Source: a virus
Strand: one strand, 5' to 3'
DNA: 29,332 bases
IMG/VR virus record: IMGVR_UViG_3300048552_000056
Location: 1-29,332 of that record
Part shown: one piece after another, positions 6,313 to 14,600 of the stretch
Layout: each line of letters begins with the position of its first letter
How positions within the stretch are numbered: position 1 is the stretch's first letter
Made by a program: the position numbers and the translations under genes
The notes under the pieces: model-generated
Seen by the model: the letters and a program-made list of their open reading frames with translations, nothing else
Databases searched by the model: none
What the model was told of the DNA's origin: nothing

Positions 6313-6893
6313 TTACTCAGTCCTTTCGAGTAGTGCTTACCATCGAAAGTTAGCGCCTGTTTGCGGTTCTGTCCAGTGATGTAGGACACATGTATCCACC
6401 CACTGTTAGGCTTACCAGGCGTGTAGTGTTCTAGGATTAGCTGGTCATACTCTAGGTTGGCCTCGATCCAGCGAGCAACTTGGTAGTTGTCACTGCCAAC
6501 AACCTCAAAGTCTACTGCCTCCCCCTTGCAATGCTGACTCGTGTGACTGCTGCCAATCTCCTCACAGAGAAAGGGGCTGCGGTATCCGCTAGAGATTATC
6601 ACAGGTGTCTTGAAGTGGTCACGCATAGGCTCGAGGACGTTGTTGCACAGCGCTCTGAGGGAGGTGACGTGTTCTGGTGTGGGGTTGTTGTCTATTCCCA
6701 GGCGCATAGCTGTCTGGCTTTTGATCATCTCCTGCAAAGTAAAGTTTGCACTAACTCTGCCGAATGGTAACGGAGCTTTAGGCTCCGCCTTTACAGGAGT
6801 ATCTACTTTTTTCCGCGCATCCCCATCAGTTTGTCGGCACCCTTCACCCCAAAGGATGCTGTTACCGCCACGAATAAGAGGTATTGATACCAA
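6309..6893 (-). CDS. Peptidase M15 endolysin (probably expressed by frameshift)
   Basis: The frame contains the M15 (D-Ala-D-Ala carboxypeptidase/endopeptidase) zinc site: SGYRSP (102-107), SQHCKGEAVD (119-128: zinc ligands H121 and D128) and WIHVS (H168). It would cut peptide cross-links of peptidoglycan during lysis. The start is a problem. The only in-frame start before the domain is TTG at 6893, without a ribosome binding site and 91 bases inside the holin gene; the first ATG (M56) lies past the conserved opening ANFTLQEM. A -1 slip at 6806-6812 would instead fuse residues 30-194 to the holin through a Pro/Ala linker (PVKAEPKAPLP). Domain call is sure; start is not. Confidence 0.85.
   Translation of the reverse strand: MVSIPLIRGGNSILWGEGCRQTDGDARKKVDTPVKAEPKAPLPFGRVSANFTLQEMIKSQTAMRLGIDNNPTPEHVTSLRALCNNVLEPMRDHFKTPVIISSGYRSPFLCEEIGSSHTSQHCKGEAVDFEVVGSDNYQVARWIEANLEYDQLILEHYTPGKPNSGWIHVSYITGQNRKQALTFDGKHYSKGLSK
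6767..6812 (-). promoter_or_regulatory. Candidate -1 ribosomal frameshift signal (holin to endolysin)
   Basis: Read on the minus strand: the last holin codons are GGA AAA AAG TAG, so the heptamer A_AAA_AAG (6806-6812) is in the correct phase, with the stop codon directly after it. A GGGG stretch a few bases upstream resembles the Shine-Dalgarno-like stimulator of dnaX. Downstream, GTAA (6794-6791) pairs with TTAC (6770-6767), and CGGAGC (6787-6782) with GCTCCG (6776-6771), giving a ten-pair stem with a three-base bulge and loop CTAAA. The spacer to the outer stem is 11 bases, a little longer than usual. Slipping back one base enters the M15 frame at GTA GAT ACT. Confidence 0.5.
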
Positions 6894-7192
6894 CTCGGGA
6901 GTGTATCCAAGACCGCGAACCCCTCCCGCACGTGTTGAGTCAGCGATGGCACAAAAACTAGGATAGACGGGACGAGCAACACCACGAGAGCGAACTCATC
7001 TTTCCACGAGTTCTTCGTTGCGTCAGCCATGTTGGCTTCCCAGTCAACTTCACCTGTCGCAATACGTTTCTGAACTTCTGCATCAGCCTTGGCCTTTTCT
7101 ACTTTGACTGCCGACTTAGCTTTGCTTTCCTCGACCTTACCGTTTACCCAGTTACCAGCGATGCCAGTGACCGCACTTAATATGTTAATCAT
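6803..7192 (-). CDS. Holin of the three-helix (GTA-type) family
   Basis: The 129-aa protein has an N-terminal amphipathic/hydrophobic stretch (INILSAVTGIAGNWV), a long charged Ala/Lys/Glu helix, the block NSWKDEF, and two membrane segments at about 68-87 (ALVVLLVPSILVFVPSL) and 104-118 (YQYLLFVAVTASFGV), ending MGMRGKK. Layout and the SWKDEF block fit the holin family linked to gene transfer agent release. It lies directly before the endolysin gene and would open the inner membrane at lysis. The ATG overlaps the preceding stop by four bases. Its last codons form the slippery site described separately. Confidence 0.78.
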   Translation of the reverse strand: MINILSAVTGIAGNWVNGKVEESKAKSAVKVEKAKADAEVQKRIATGEVDWEANMADATKNSWKDEFALVVLLVPSILVFVPSLTQHVREGFAVLDTLPSWYQYLLFVAVTASFGVKGADKLMGMRGKK

Positions 7193-7401
7193 TTCTCTTT
7201 CCTTTCGTTTAATAGTCTATCCATGTGATGGTTCCACAGTTCGAATAAACTAGTCAACTTGTCTTCAGCGTTTTCCATGCGTGTGTCAAGCTTATCATTC
7301 TTTGCTTCCAACACTGATATGCTGCGGCTGATCCACCAAGCCATAGCTAATGCCAGCGTAATGACAGGCCACCACTGTAGTAAAGTCTCGCCGAAGTTCA
7401 T
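7189..7401 (-). CDS. Single-span membrane protein with coiled coil, spanin- or holin-like (70 aa)
   Basis: The ATG at 7401 is chosen over the upstream in-frame start because AAGGAA lies at proper distance before it. The protein has one membrane segment (about residues 9-24, WPVITLALAMAWWI), then a charged heptad-like helix (SVLEAKNDKLDTRMENAEDKL) and a basic tail. This resembles an inner-membrane spanin subunit, anchored at the N-terminus with a periplasmic coiled coil. No outer-membrane lipoprotein partner is seen nested or next to it, so it could equally be a holin accessory protein. Confidence 0.65.
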   Translation of the reverse strand: MNFGETLLQWWPVITLALAMAWWISRSISVLEAKNDKLDTRMENAEDKLTSLFELWNHHMDRLLNERKEK

Positions 7402-7402
7402 G

Positions 7403-7561
7403 TTACTGTTCCTTGTATGCTTTCCATACACGCCAGATCAAAAGACCCAGGCCAATCATGGCACCAATAAACTGCATCCAAACAGTTGCCCCAGACATCC
7501 AAACAGGTGCAGTAATTACACCCCCTGCTACGACCATATCAGTGACAGCTTTGCTTTCCAT
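7403..7561 (-). CDS. Small membrane protein, holin-like (52 aa)
   Basis: The frame starts MESKAVTDMVVAGGVI with its ATG overlapping the upstream stop (TAATG) and ends one base before the next gene. It has a Gly/Val-rich hydrophobic stretch (MVVAGGVITAPVWM), a second stronger one (FIGAMIGLGLLIWRVW) and a charged end (KAYKEQ). Size and layout match small phage holins with one or two spans. With the next two genes it gives three consecutive membrane proteins before the endolysin. Confidence 0.7.
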   Translation of the reverse strand: MESKAVTDMVVAGGVITAPVWMSGATVWMQFIGAMIGLGLLIWRVWKAYKEQ

Positions 7562-7740
7562 TAGTCCGCATCCTGGATGGTTAGAGTTCCAGCATTAACT
7601 TGCCGCATAATTTCGTCGTAGTGGCGGTTGCCAGTTTGCATTGGAACGCCCCACTCAACGCCATCAATGGTCGCAAAGATAGAGTAATTGTTACCATCAA
7701 GGTCTTCTATATACTGTGCTGATGTAATATTCATTTCCAT
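7561..7740 (-). CDS. Small protein linking fibre and lysis genes (59 aa)
   Basis: Starts MEMNITSAQYIED (ATG at 7740, or the second ATG at 7734; GGAG of the fibre 3' end serves as ribosome binding site) and ends in TAA 7561-7563. It has beta-like IFATIDGVEWGVPM followed by a helix (HYDEIMRQVNAGTLTI). I recall similar short proteins next to tail fibre genes in marine phages, but no function is established. Short overlaps on both sides show it belongs to the same transcript. Confidence 0.65.
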   Translation of the reverse strand: MEMNITSAQYIEDLDGNNYSIFATIDGVEWGVPMQTGNRHYDEIMRQVNAGTLTIQDAD

Positions 7741-7741
7741 T

Positions 7742-8833
7742 TTACAACTCCGCCTCTAATTTGTATCCGCCAGTTGAACTTGCAGGTGTTACATTCCTGT
7801 AAACATTTGCAGTGCCGCCAGTAACAGCAGTGTCGATAGAAAGCTGGTTGCTTTCTTCGTCGAGTGTATAAACAGACCAAGAATTGACTGTTCCATCAGC
7901 ACCAAGACCAGGTGTGCGCAAAGATACAGTGCCAATCTTTGTTATACTGGGGGTAGCTCGCATTGCAACAGGAGTGGTTAACCCCCAAAAGCCCCTAGTG
8001 CTTGTAAACATACCAATTACATGAAGTCCGTGAGCATCAGCAGTTGTTGTGTTTAACCATTGATAATAATACCGCTGACACAAAGCCAACTCTTCACCAT
8101 AGCTGCGATGCTCAAACTCTGTATCTACTGAGCCGACTTCGAGTTGAACGCCTGTGAGGAGCCAGTTGTTGCTGGTGTTGTCTGCAAAGTTTACTTGCCC
8201 GACTGCGCGGTTGGCATTTGTTTGACTAGCCCAACTTGTTTCAAGCGTCCCAGAGTTGTAATTTGAGCCAGCACTTACCCACCAAGAAACAAACAAACTT
8301 AAATTTTTATCAGTGTCGAGTGCGCCACTCGTATCTCCAACAAACGTAACGCTCTTTTTCTCCCAAGTGTTCGCCGAATTAACCGTATAACTTTTCGAAA
8401 TTGTGCGAGTGTTATCTGTGTCTTTTATCTCAACAATATAAGTCCCAGTCTTTCCCGACTTTACCCAGAAAGACAATGTCATCGGCAAGGCATCAGACGT
8501 TCCTTTTTTGATGTGCTGAAAGTCTTGCCCTTCAAACCTTTGGCTTAGGTTGATTTCGTGGTCTGCCGCTAGGGATGTGTCTGCCGTTGTGCAATCCAGT
8601 TTATAACTGTAGGCAAAACCATCAGGCGCGTCTGCCGCTTGGCTTAAATCAAAAACAGCTTGCGAGATATTGTTGAAAATATATCTGTCAGGCGCGTCGA
8701 AATAACCAGCATTGTATCCAACGCCTATTTGGCTAGTCCCACGCTGCGCCACGTTCATAGCACCATTGATAATCAGGTTCTTGCGGCCTGTAGGCTGATT
8801 AGGCTTTTGTGCCAGTTCTCTTGCTTTAGACAT
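7742..8833 (-). CDS. Fibre-associated / receptor-binding protein
   Basis: The 363-aa protein follows the main tail fibre with a one-base overlap. It opens with RKNLIINGAMNVAQRGTS, a motif common at the start of phage fibre C-terminal modules, and has PDRY near 48. A beta-sandwich-like region (about 120-240: MTLSFWVKSGKTGTYIVEI, WLLTGVQLEVGSVDTEF) resembles carbohydrate-binding modules. The block ends with EELALCQRYYYQW and is followed by a beta-rich tip. It most likely forms or decorates the distal fibre and contacts host glycans. Receptor specificity cannot be read from the sequence. Confidence 0.75.
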   Translation of the reverse strand: MSKARELAQKPNQPTGRKNLIINGAMNVAQRGTSQIGVGYNAGYFDAPDRYIFNNISQAVFDLSQAADAPDGFAYSYKLDCTTADTSLAADHEINLSQRFEGQDFQHIKKGTSDALPMTLSFWVKSGKTGTYIVEIKDTDNTRTISKSYTVNSANTWEKKSVTFVGDTSGALDTDKNLSLFVSWWVSAGSNYNSGTLETSWASQTNANRAVGQVNFADNTSNNWLLTGVQLEVGSVDTEFEHRSYGEELALCQRYYYQWLNTTTADAHGLHVIGMFTSTRGFWGLTTPVAMRATPSITKIGTVSLRTPGLGADGTVNSWSVYTLDEESNQLSIDTAVTGGTANVYRNVTPASSTGGYKLEAEL

Positions 8834-11631
8834 TAGTTTGCCTCCAGTGCAGTCAGTCGTGTTTCAATATCTGCCAGGCGCTGCTCGGTAGCTGCACCGA
8901 CAAAGGCTAGCAGTTCAGGGTAGCGGATACCAAGGCGGGTGCGTTCCGTTGCACCTGCTGGTGCGTCAGCTTGCGTGTCGTATGTTTCTGTGCGTGTCTG
9001 TGCATTGCCATCATCGTCGGTGTAAGCCTCGTCAGCTTCCCACCAAGTCGCTGAAATAAAGAAGGCGTAGTCACCAGCATCCAAGCCAGCGTCAGTCATA
9101 GCTTGCTGAACGTCCTGTGCAATTACACCAGTGTGCGTTCTGGCGTTGTCACCATTCTCTGCAACACTGTCATTCCACTTAAATGTCTTGAACAGTGTGC
9201 TGATTGCTTTGGCGGCAGTGATTTCTGCGTCAGTCAAGCTGGCAATCTGTTGCTTTTCGTTTTGGTCGGATGTTTGGATAGTGCCGTTGGTGGCGTAGAT
9301 GTCGTCGAAGCGGCGTGATGCGTTACCTAAGTCAACCAAGTTATCCCTTGCTGTTCCATCGCTATCCGAAGGCCCAACAATGTTGTCCCCAAAAATCAAT
9401 CCGCTAACTGGGTTAGCAACATAAACATTTACTCCCAAAGACCCAATCGACCCGACAGTTGTGCCGTCTTTTTGGAACACCGCAATGTTGCCATCGCTGC
9501 TTAATCTGTTGCAAATAAGTGCCGACGATGCACTGTCGGTAACATAAAGTTTATCTATATCACCCCTAAGTTCAACGCCAGCCGTAGCACCATTATCTGC
9601 GCTAGTTTTCCCCACCAGCACATTCCCGCTGCTGTCGAGGCGCATGCGTTCTGTAGCGTTCACATGAAACAACATAGCGTTATCACCGTGAAGATATTGA
9701 ATTTCACCAACATCGCTATCATCTGTGTCGCCAAACTCTAATCGAGAATTGCCAGTATTAGCAGCCAACAACTGTATGTTGGGAGAACCAGTGCCATCAC
9801 CGATGGACAATTCTCTAGCTGGCGAACTCGTGCCGATGCCGACTTTATTATTCGTGCTGTCAACGTATAGTGTGTCAGTGTCAACCGTCAGGTCGCCAGT
9901 AACACTTACGTTACCAGTGAACGTGCCACCTGTTGAGGCAGGAACCATATCGGCAGTAGTAAAGGATTTGAAGGCTACTACATTAAGCTCATCATCCACC
10001 GCAGCAGCATCAGTTAGAACAATGCTAGTCCCGTTGGTAGCTGTGTAGTCTGTGCCATTCTCTAGCACGATACCATTCAGCGTAACAATCAAGTTAGACA
10101 GAACGTAAGCAAGCGTAGCTGCATTGTCATCAGCGCCAGAGAATGTAGTTTGTCCTGCCGTTGCTGTGTAATTATATTCCAGGAGGGAGGCGCCGCCAGC
10201 AGATGAGGCCGCAATCCAGCTACCACCATCATAAACGCGCATCTCATTATCGGTGCTATTGAAGTAGAGAGCGCCAGCAACCAAGGCATCGCCATCGTTA
10301 TCTACTGTAGGATCACTTGCCTTAGTGCCTAAGTATGTATCGTCGAAGTTATCAAATGTATTGGCAGCAGCAGCAGCGCTGTTAGCGGCAGCGACCTGGG
10401 AAGAAGCAGCAGCAGTTGCGCTAGTCGATGCATTGCTTGCTTGAGTAGTGGCTGTGCTTGCAGACGTGGATGCCGATGTTGCAGATGATGCAGCAGCAGT
10501 AGCCGAAGTTGCAGCATTGGTCTCGGATGTGGCTGCGTTAGTTTCGCTGGTAGCGGCAGCAGTCTCAGATGCAGCAGCCGCAGTAGCCGAGCTTGCAGCA
10601 GCAGTGGCCGACCCAGCAGCAGCCGTAGCTGACCCAGCAGCAGCAGTGGCCGAGGTGGAGGCGTTAGTTTCAGCAGTTTCTGCATTGGTCTCAGCAGTTT
10701 CAGCATTAGTCTCGGCTGTTTGAGCAGCAGTTTCTGATGTAGCAGCCGCTGTAGCACTAGCAGCAGCCGCCGTAGCGGAGCCAGCAGACTCAGTAGCAGA
10801 GTTTGCGGATGCCGTAGCGCTTGTAGCTGCGTTAGTCTCAGCAGTTTCAGCGTTAGTTTCGGCAGTCTCGGCGTTTGTCTCAGCAGTCTCAGCAGCCGTT
10901 GCGCTGGTAGCTGCGGCAGTAGCACTCGTAGCAGCAGCAGAAGCGCTTGTAGCAGCCTCTGTGGCGCTTGTAGCAGCATTAGCAGCCTGTGTTGGGGCGC
11001 CCTGAATAGCAGCGATGTTATCTGCGGCAGTTGTTACGTCAGATGCGATGGCTGCTAGCCCAGAAATAGCATCAGTAGCTACAGTTCCATCTTCAATATC
11101 AGCAAGAGCAGCAATGTCTGCCTTGATATCAGCAATAGACTGGGTGTCAGCAATGGTCGGCCCGACTTCAACAGCGCCTGTTACTGTATTAAACGCAAGA
11201 ACCGTCCCCTTCCGAGCGTTTTTGTCAGCCAGGACAAGAGCAGCAGAGGTGTCGGAGTCAGACAAACGCAAGCCACGATCAGCAAGGTCTCTCATATCAG
11301 CGATCATAGCGATCAGCTTATCTAACTCTACGTTTAGTGACGCGACCTGGAATGGGCCAGAGGTGGGAAAGTCGGTAGTTCTCTCAAGTTCTACGTCTCG
11401 TGTCAGCACCACAATGTCGCCAGCAGTAGCACCAGTAACCAGGGTCACTGTCCCTGCTAGGCCACTGCCGCCTGTTACTGCATAGTCTGTTGTGAGGGTC
11501 TTAAGAACGTCATTGATATAGACGTTGATGTCACCATCCACAAAGAAAGCGAAGCTAGTAGGGAACGCAGTTTGCCCTCCTGTAGCGGTATAGGAGATGC
11601 GAGGGTTGTTGTTTGCAATCTGAATGGTCAT
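8833..11631 (-). CDS. Tail fibre with heptad-repeat shaft and S74 chaperone
   Basis: A 932-aa protein in four parts. Residues 1-130 form a T7-fibre-like attachment domain (ISYTATGGQTAFPTSF). Residues 217-419 are an Ala/Ser/Thr heptad-repeat shaft. At about 484-555 a second copy of the N-terminal beta domain appears, followed by beta repeats (KVGIGTSSPARELSI). Residues about 785-932 are an intramolecular chaperone of peptidase family S74: the cleavage serine S788 lies in TSDQNEKQ, HTGVIAQDVQ follows, and a terminal coiled coil (RLADIETRLTALEAN) drives trimerisation. The chaperone should cut itself off before S788 after folding. ATG follows AGGATAG. Confidence 0.88.
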   Translation of the reverse strand: MTIQIANNNPRISYTATGGQTAFPTSFAFFVDGDINVYINDVLKTLTTDYAVTGGSGLAGTVTLVTGATAGDIVVLTRDVELERTTDFPTSGPFQVASLNVELDKLIAMIADMRDLADRGLRLSDSDTSAALVLADKNARKGTVLAFNTVTGAVEVGPTIADTQSIADIKADIAALADIEDGTVATDAISGLAAIASDVTTAADNIAAIQGAPTQAANAATSATEAATSASAAATSATAAATSATAAETAETNAETAETNAETAETNAATSATASANSATESAGSATAAAASATAAATSETAAQTAETNAETAETNAETAETNASTSATAAAGSATAAAGSATAAASSATAAAASETAAATSETNAATSETNAATSATAAASSATSASTSASTATTQASNASTSATAAASSQVAAANSAAAAANTFDNFDDTYLGTKASDPTVDNDGDALVAGALYFNSTDNEMRVYDGGSWIAASSAGGASLLEYNYTATAGQTTFSGADDNAATLAYVLSNLIVTLNGIVLENGTDYTATNGTSIVLTDAAAVDDELNVVAFKSFTTADMVPASTGGTFTGNVSVTGDLTVDTDTLYVDSTNNKVGIGTSSPARELSIGDGTGSPNIQLLAANTGNSRLEFGDTDDSDVGEIQYLHGDNAMLFHVNATERMRLDSSGNVLVGKTSADNGATAGVELRGDIDKLYVTDSASSALICNRLSSDGNIAVFQKDGTTVGSIGSLGVNVYVANPVSGLIFGDNIVGPSDSDGTARDNLVDLGNASRRFDDIYATNGTIQTSDQNEKQQIASLTDAEITAAKAISTLFKTFKWNDSVAENGDNARTHTGVIAQDVQQAMTDAGLDAGDYAFFISATWWEADEAYTDDDGNAQTRTETYDTQADAPAGATERTRLGIRYPELLAFVGAATEQRLADIETRLTALEAN
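10375..10983 (-). repeat. 21-bp tandem repeats coding 29 heptads in the tail fibre
   Basis: From residue 217 to 419 the fibre can be written as 29 seven-residue units with no insertion, of patterns such as TAAATSA, TNAETAE and TAAAGSA. Two blocks of TNAETAE units occur (around residues 251-271 and 307-327), suggesting duplication of a larger multi-heptad unit. At DNA level this is an imperfect GCA/GCT-rich 21-bp repeat. Confidence 0.85.
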
Positions 11632-11655
11632 GTGGCTATCCTACCATATTTACGT

Positions 11656-14600
11656 TTAATCTTTTAGAACCTTTTTGTGGAACATTGAAAAGTCTATAGC
11701 TGCTTGCCCTGGAATTACAAACCTAGGTAACGCGCGAGAAAGCTCTCTGGCATTGCCATCTGTATTGTTTTCAAGGTAGTCCCTAAATGCGCTTTGCAGA
11801 TTCCATGCAAGGCTAGGCGCTGGGCCAGCGAGACCATATATATCCGATGTTCCTGGTCGCGCAATCTTGCCACGAACAGGCATATCTTCTGGGTCTACCA
11901 AGCCAGTAGCGCTTGCCATGTGTATAGCATCGTAAGCTAAGTCACCATAAATAGACATTACACCAGACCGATCAATGGAGCGCATTGCTATTTCAGTAGT
12001 ATCCTTGCCTTCAAACCACCAGTCAGGCTTTGTAACTTTAAGAAGCAAGTAACCTGCGGCTGCGGATACTGCAATGTGCTGTAGTCTACGCTCGTGCGTT
12101 GGGTCAAACGACTTGCCCAATACAGAGCTTGCTGCGCCCCAAGAGTAGTTCCAAAACTGGAATGGGAACTTAAGGATGCCAGACTGAACCCGTGCATACT
12201 CACGACCATTTACTGTCATAAGCGGGTCAGCTTTCATGCCAAAGACTTCCATTGCGGGATGGAAACGAACAAAAGCAACACCATCAGAAATCAGTGGCTT
12301 GTCAAAAGACTTGGCCATAATAATTTGAGAGTCTGTGGCTATATCAATGGCAGTTAGGAAAGTATCGTAAGCGCTGCGAGCTTCTGGTGTATCCATTTCC
12401 CACTTAGTAGTATTAGCTCTGTAAACAGACTTACCCTTTTCAATTACGTTCCTTTGCGAGTAAATATACTCTGCCACCTTTGGCTCGATGCCAAGCGTTC
12501 CTGCTTGTTGCAACTCCATAGCAGTAGGCGTTTGGTCAGGGTCAGCAATCTTGTAAGCAATCTTAATGATATCCGAGATATTCATTGATGCTGCAATACG
12601 TCTAGTAAAACTTGTAATTGCGTGCAGATCATTACCAACTACAGGCAAATTAAACATAACCTTGCTGGGAAGGTGAGTTATTTTCTCGGCAAGCGTTGGC
12701 TGCAAACCAGTCTTTGCGTCAGCCATCATCTGCTCTTTGATCATGTTCGGAGCCATGCTCAATACTTCTATAAAACCCTCTAGGTCTGCAACGTTATCGA
12801 ATAGTGCGCCAGACTCTCTCAGCATCTCAAACATATCTTTTAACGATCGAGCGCCAATCATGTTTACCAAGTCTTGTGTAGCAGTAAGGCCAGAGCCAGC
12901 AAGGTGGACAATGCCAGCATAATCGCTTAAAACCTTTGCAACTTGGTTATCAAAGCTGTGCGGGTTCCTAATGTGTGTCCCAGTAGCTCGCAGATAGTCA
13001 CCATAAAACGCCTGGATAGCTTGTTTAGTTTTCTTATCTGATAGCCCCGCGTCTTTAGCTATCTGCCGAATATCATTCAAAGCGCCCTCTAGCGTTTTGT
13101 CGCCAAAGTTACGCTTCCAAGCCATGCGGAAACCCATCTTGTCAGCATAAGCACCCAAGACAGTTACATCCCTTACCAAGAACTTAGACAGCTTACTGTC
13201 AGGAATATTTAGAACGCGACGACGAAGGTGCTTACCTTTACCAACCCCACCAATGTAGGCGCTTGGGTCATTGTCATCCCTAATAATGTTACCTAATGTC
13301 TCGTCTGCATCCTTAACTGGGTCGCTAACGTAATCCTCAGTTTTTCCAGTCTTTTCATTAAATCTTTTACGGGGTGGCTTTGTGCTGTATTCTTCAATAA
13401 GCATATTGCGAAGTTCGTTGTAATAAACTTTATCGCCCTTCTCGCTCTTACGCAGAGCAAGGACATCAAAGTAACGAGGCCAACGATAGTTAGACTTGCC
13501 GCCAGCAGTTGTCTTTGCATCTATCATGGCAAGCAGACCGTCTGGCCCAAGCTCTAATTCTTCAATTAACTGCTTTGCATTTGCTAGTTGCGCCACCTTA
13601 TCGGGGTCGCCCTCAAACTTATTAACCAAGTTTTGTTGGTATGCAATTTCATCTGTAAGACGATTGATTTCTACATCATAATTCTCAATACCGAGAAGCA
13701 TCCCATCATCTTGCGCCATATCCAAGAAGTCATCTAGTAGGCCTTTGATTTCCCCTTCGATCTTTTTCTGGGTTGGCGTTCTTTTACCTGGCATACCGCT
13801 TAAGTAAACAGCAACTTCTCTTTCCATCCAGTCCTTGAAGGAAGTTTTTGCAAGAGTCCAGTCAGCAGTGCTAAAACCAAAAGATCGAACACGAAGCGCT
13901 CCATCTTTACCTTTAACATCCTGAACCCAGATGTCTTGCAAGTTCTCCATGGTCTTCCGAAACATAACTGTGCCTCGGTTCTTTTGCTGATCTACACCAT
14001 TAGTTCCGAACCCAGCAGTGTTTCTGTCCAGAGCAATCTGATTGTTGCCAGTCAAAAGAGCCAGCATACGCTTGATACCTTGAGGCATATCCTTGTCTCG
14101 CAAAACATTAAAGACAGGGCTTCCAAAAGGAGAGAGGTCAGTAAAGGCGGTCTTTTTTGTAGACCAGCCGTTAGCCCCATCGCTCATTGCCAGTGTATTG
14201 ATTCTGTCTTCAAAGGCAGCATCGCTCTCGCCAGGCTGTTTGCTTTCATTCCGCTTGCGGCGCTCCTTGTAAACAAGAAAGTCAGTGTAGTGCTTAAAGG
14301 TAGGGAAAGCATTTTTAGCTAAGGATGTAGAACCCTCTACTTCTGGGAAGGTAAACTTAAGAGTGTGATAATCATCACGCGCACGGTCTAGGTTTACAAC
14401 AATTTCTTCCGTTTGGACTACATCTGTAGGACGGGCAGGGTCTTCGGGGCGTGTAAGCTCACCCTTGCGAGCCTTCAAGGAAGTAACAACACGATCTGAA
14501 AGATCTACAAGTCCAAGTGCCTCATCAACTTCCTCATCCAAAAGCTGTTGGACTGTGGGCTGGGTTCCGTCATCCCTAACGAGAGGAGAGGGAATAGACT

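Noticed and set aside
10329-10979. Leu/Gln-rich open frame overlapping the fibre repeat, and an Ala/Val-rich plus-strand frame in the same place
   Set aside because: Both are low-complexity readings of the same GCA/GCT-rich 21-bp repeat in other frames; the Ala heptad frame belongs to a complete fibre protein.
11015-11485. Plus-strand open frame of 156 codons opposite the fibre N-terminus
   Set aside because: Ser/Ala/Val-rich antisense shadow of the fibre gene, with no motif and no coupling to neighbours.
7742-11631. Possible diversity-generating retroelement, as in BPP-1, acting on the fibre genes
   Set aside because: The head genes recall BPP-1, but no reverse transcriptase or template/variable repeat pair is visible around the fibre genes in this window.
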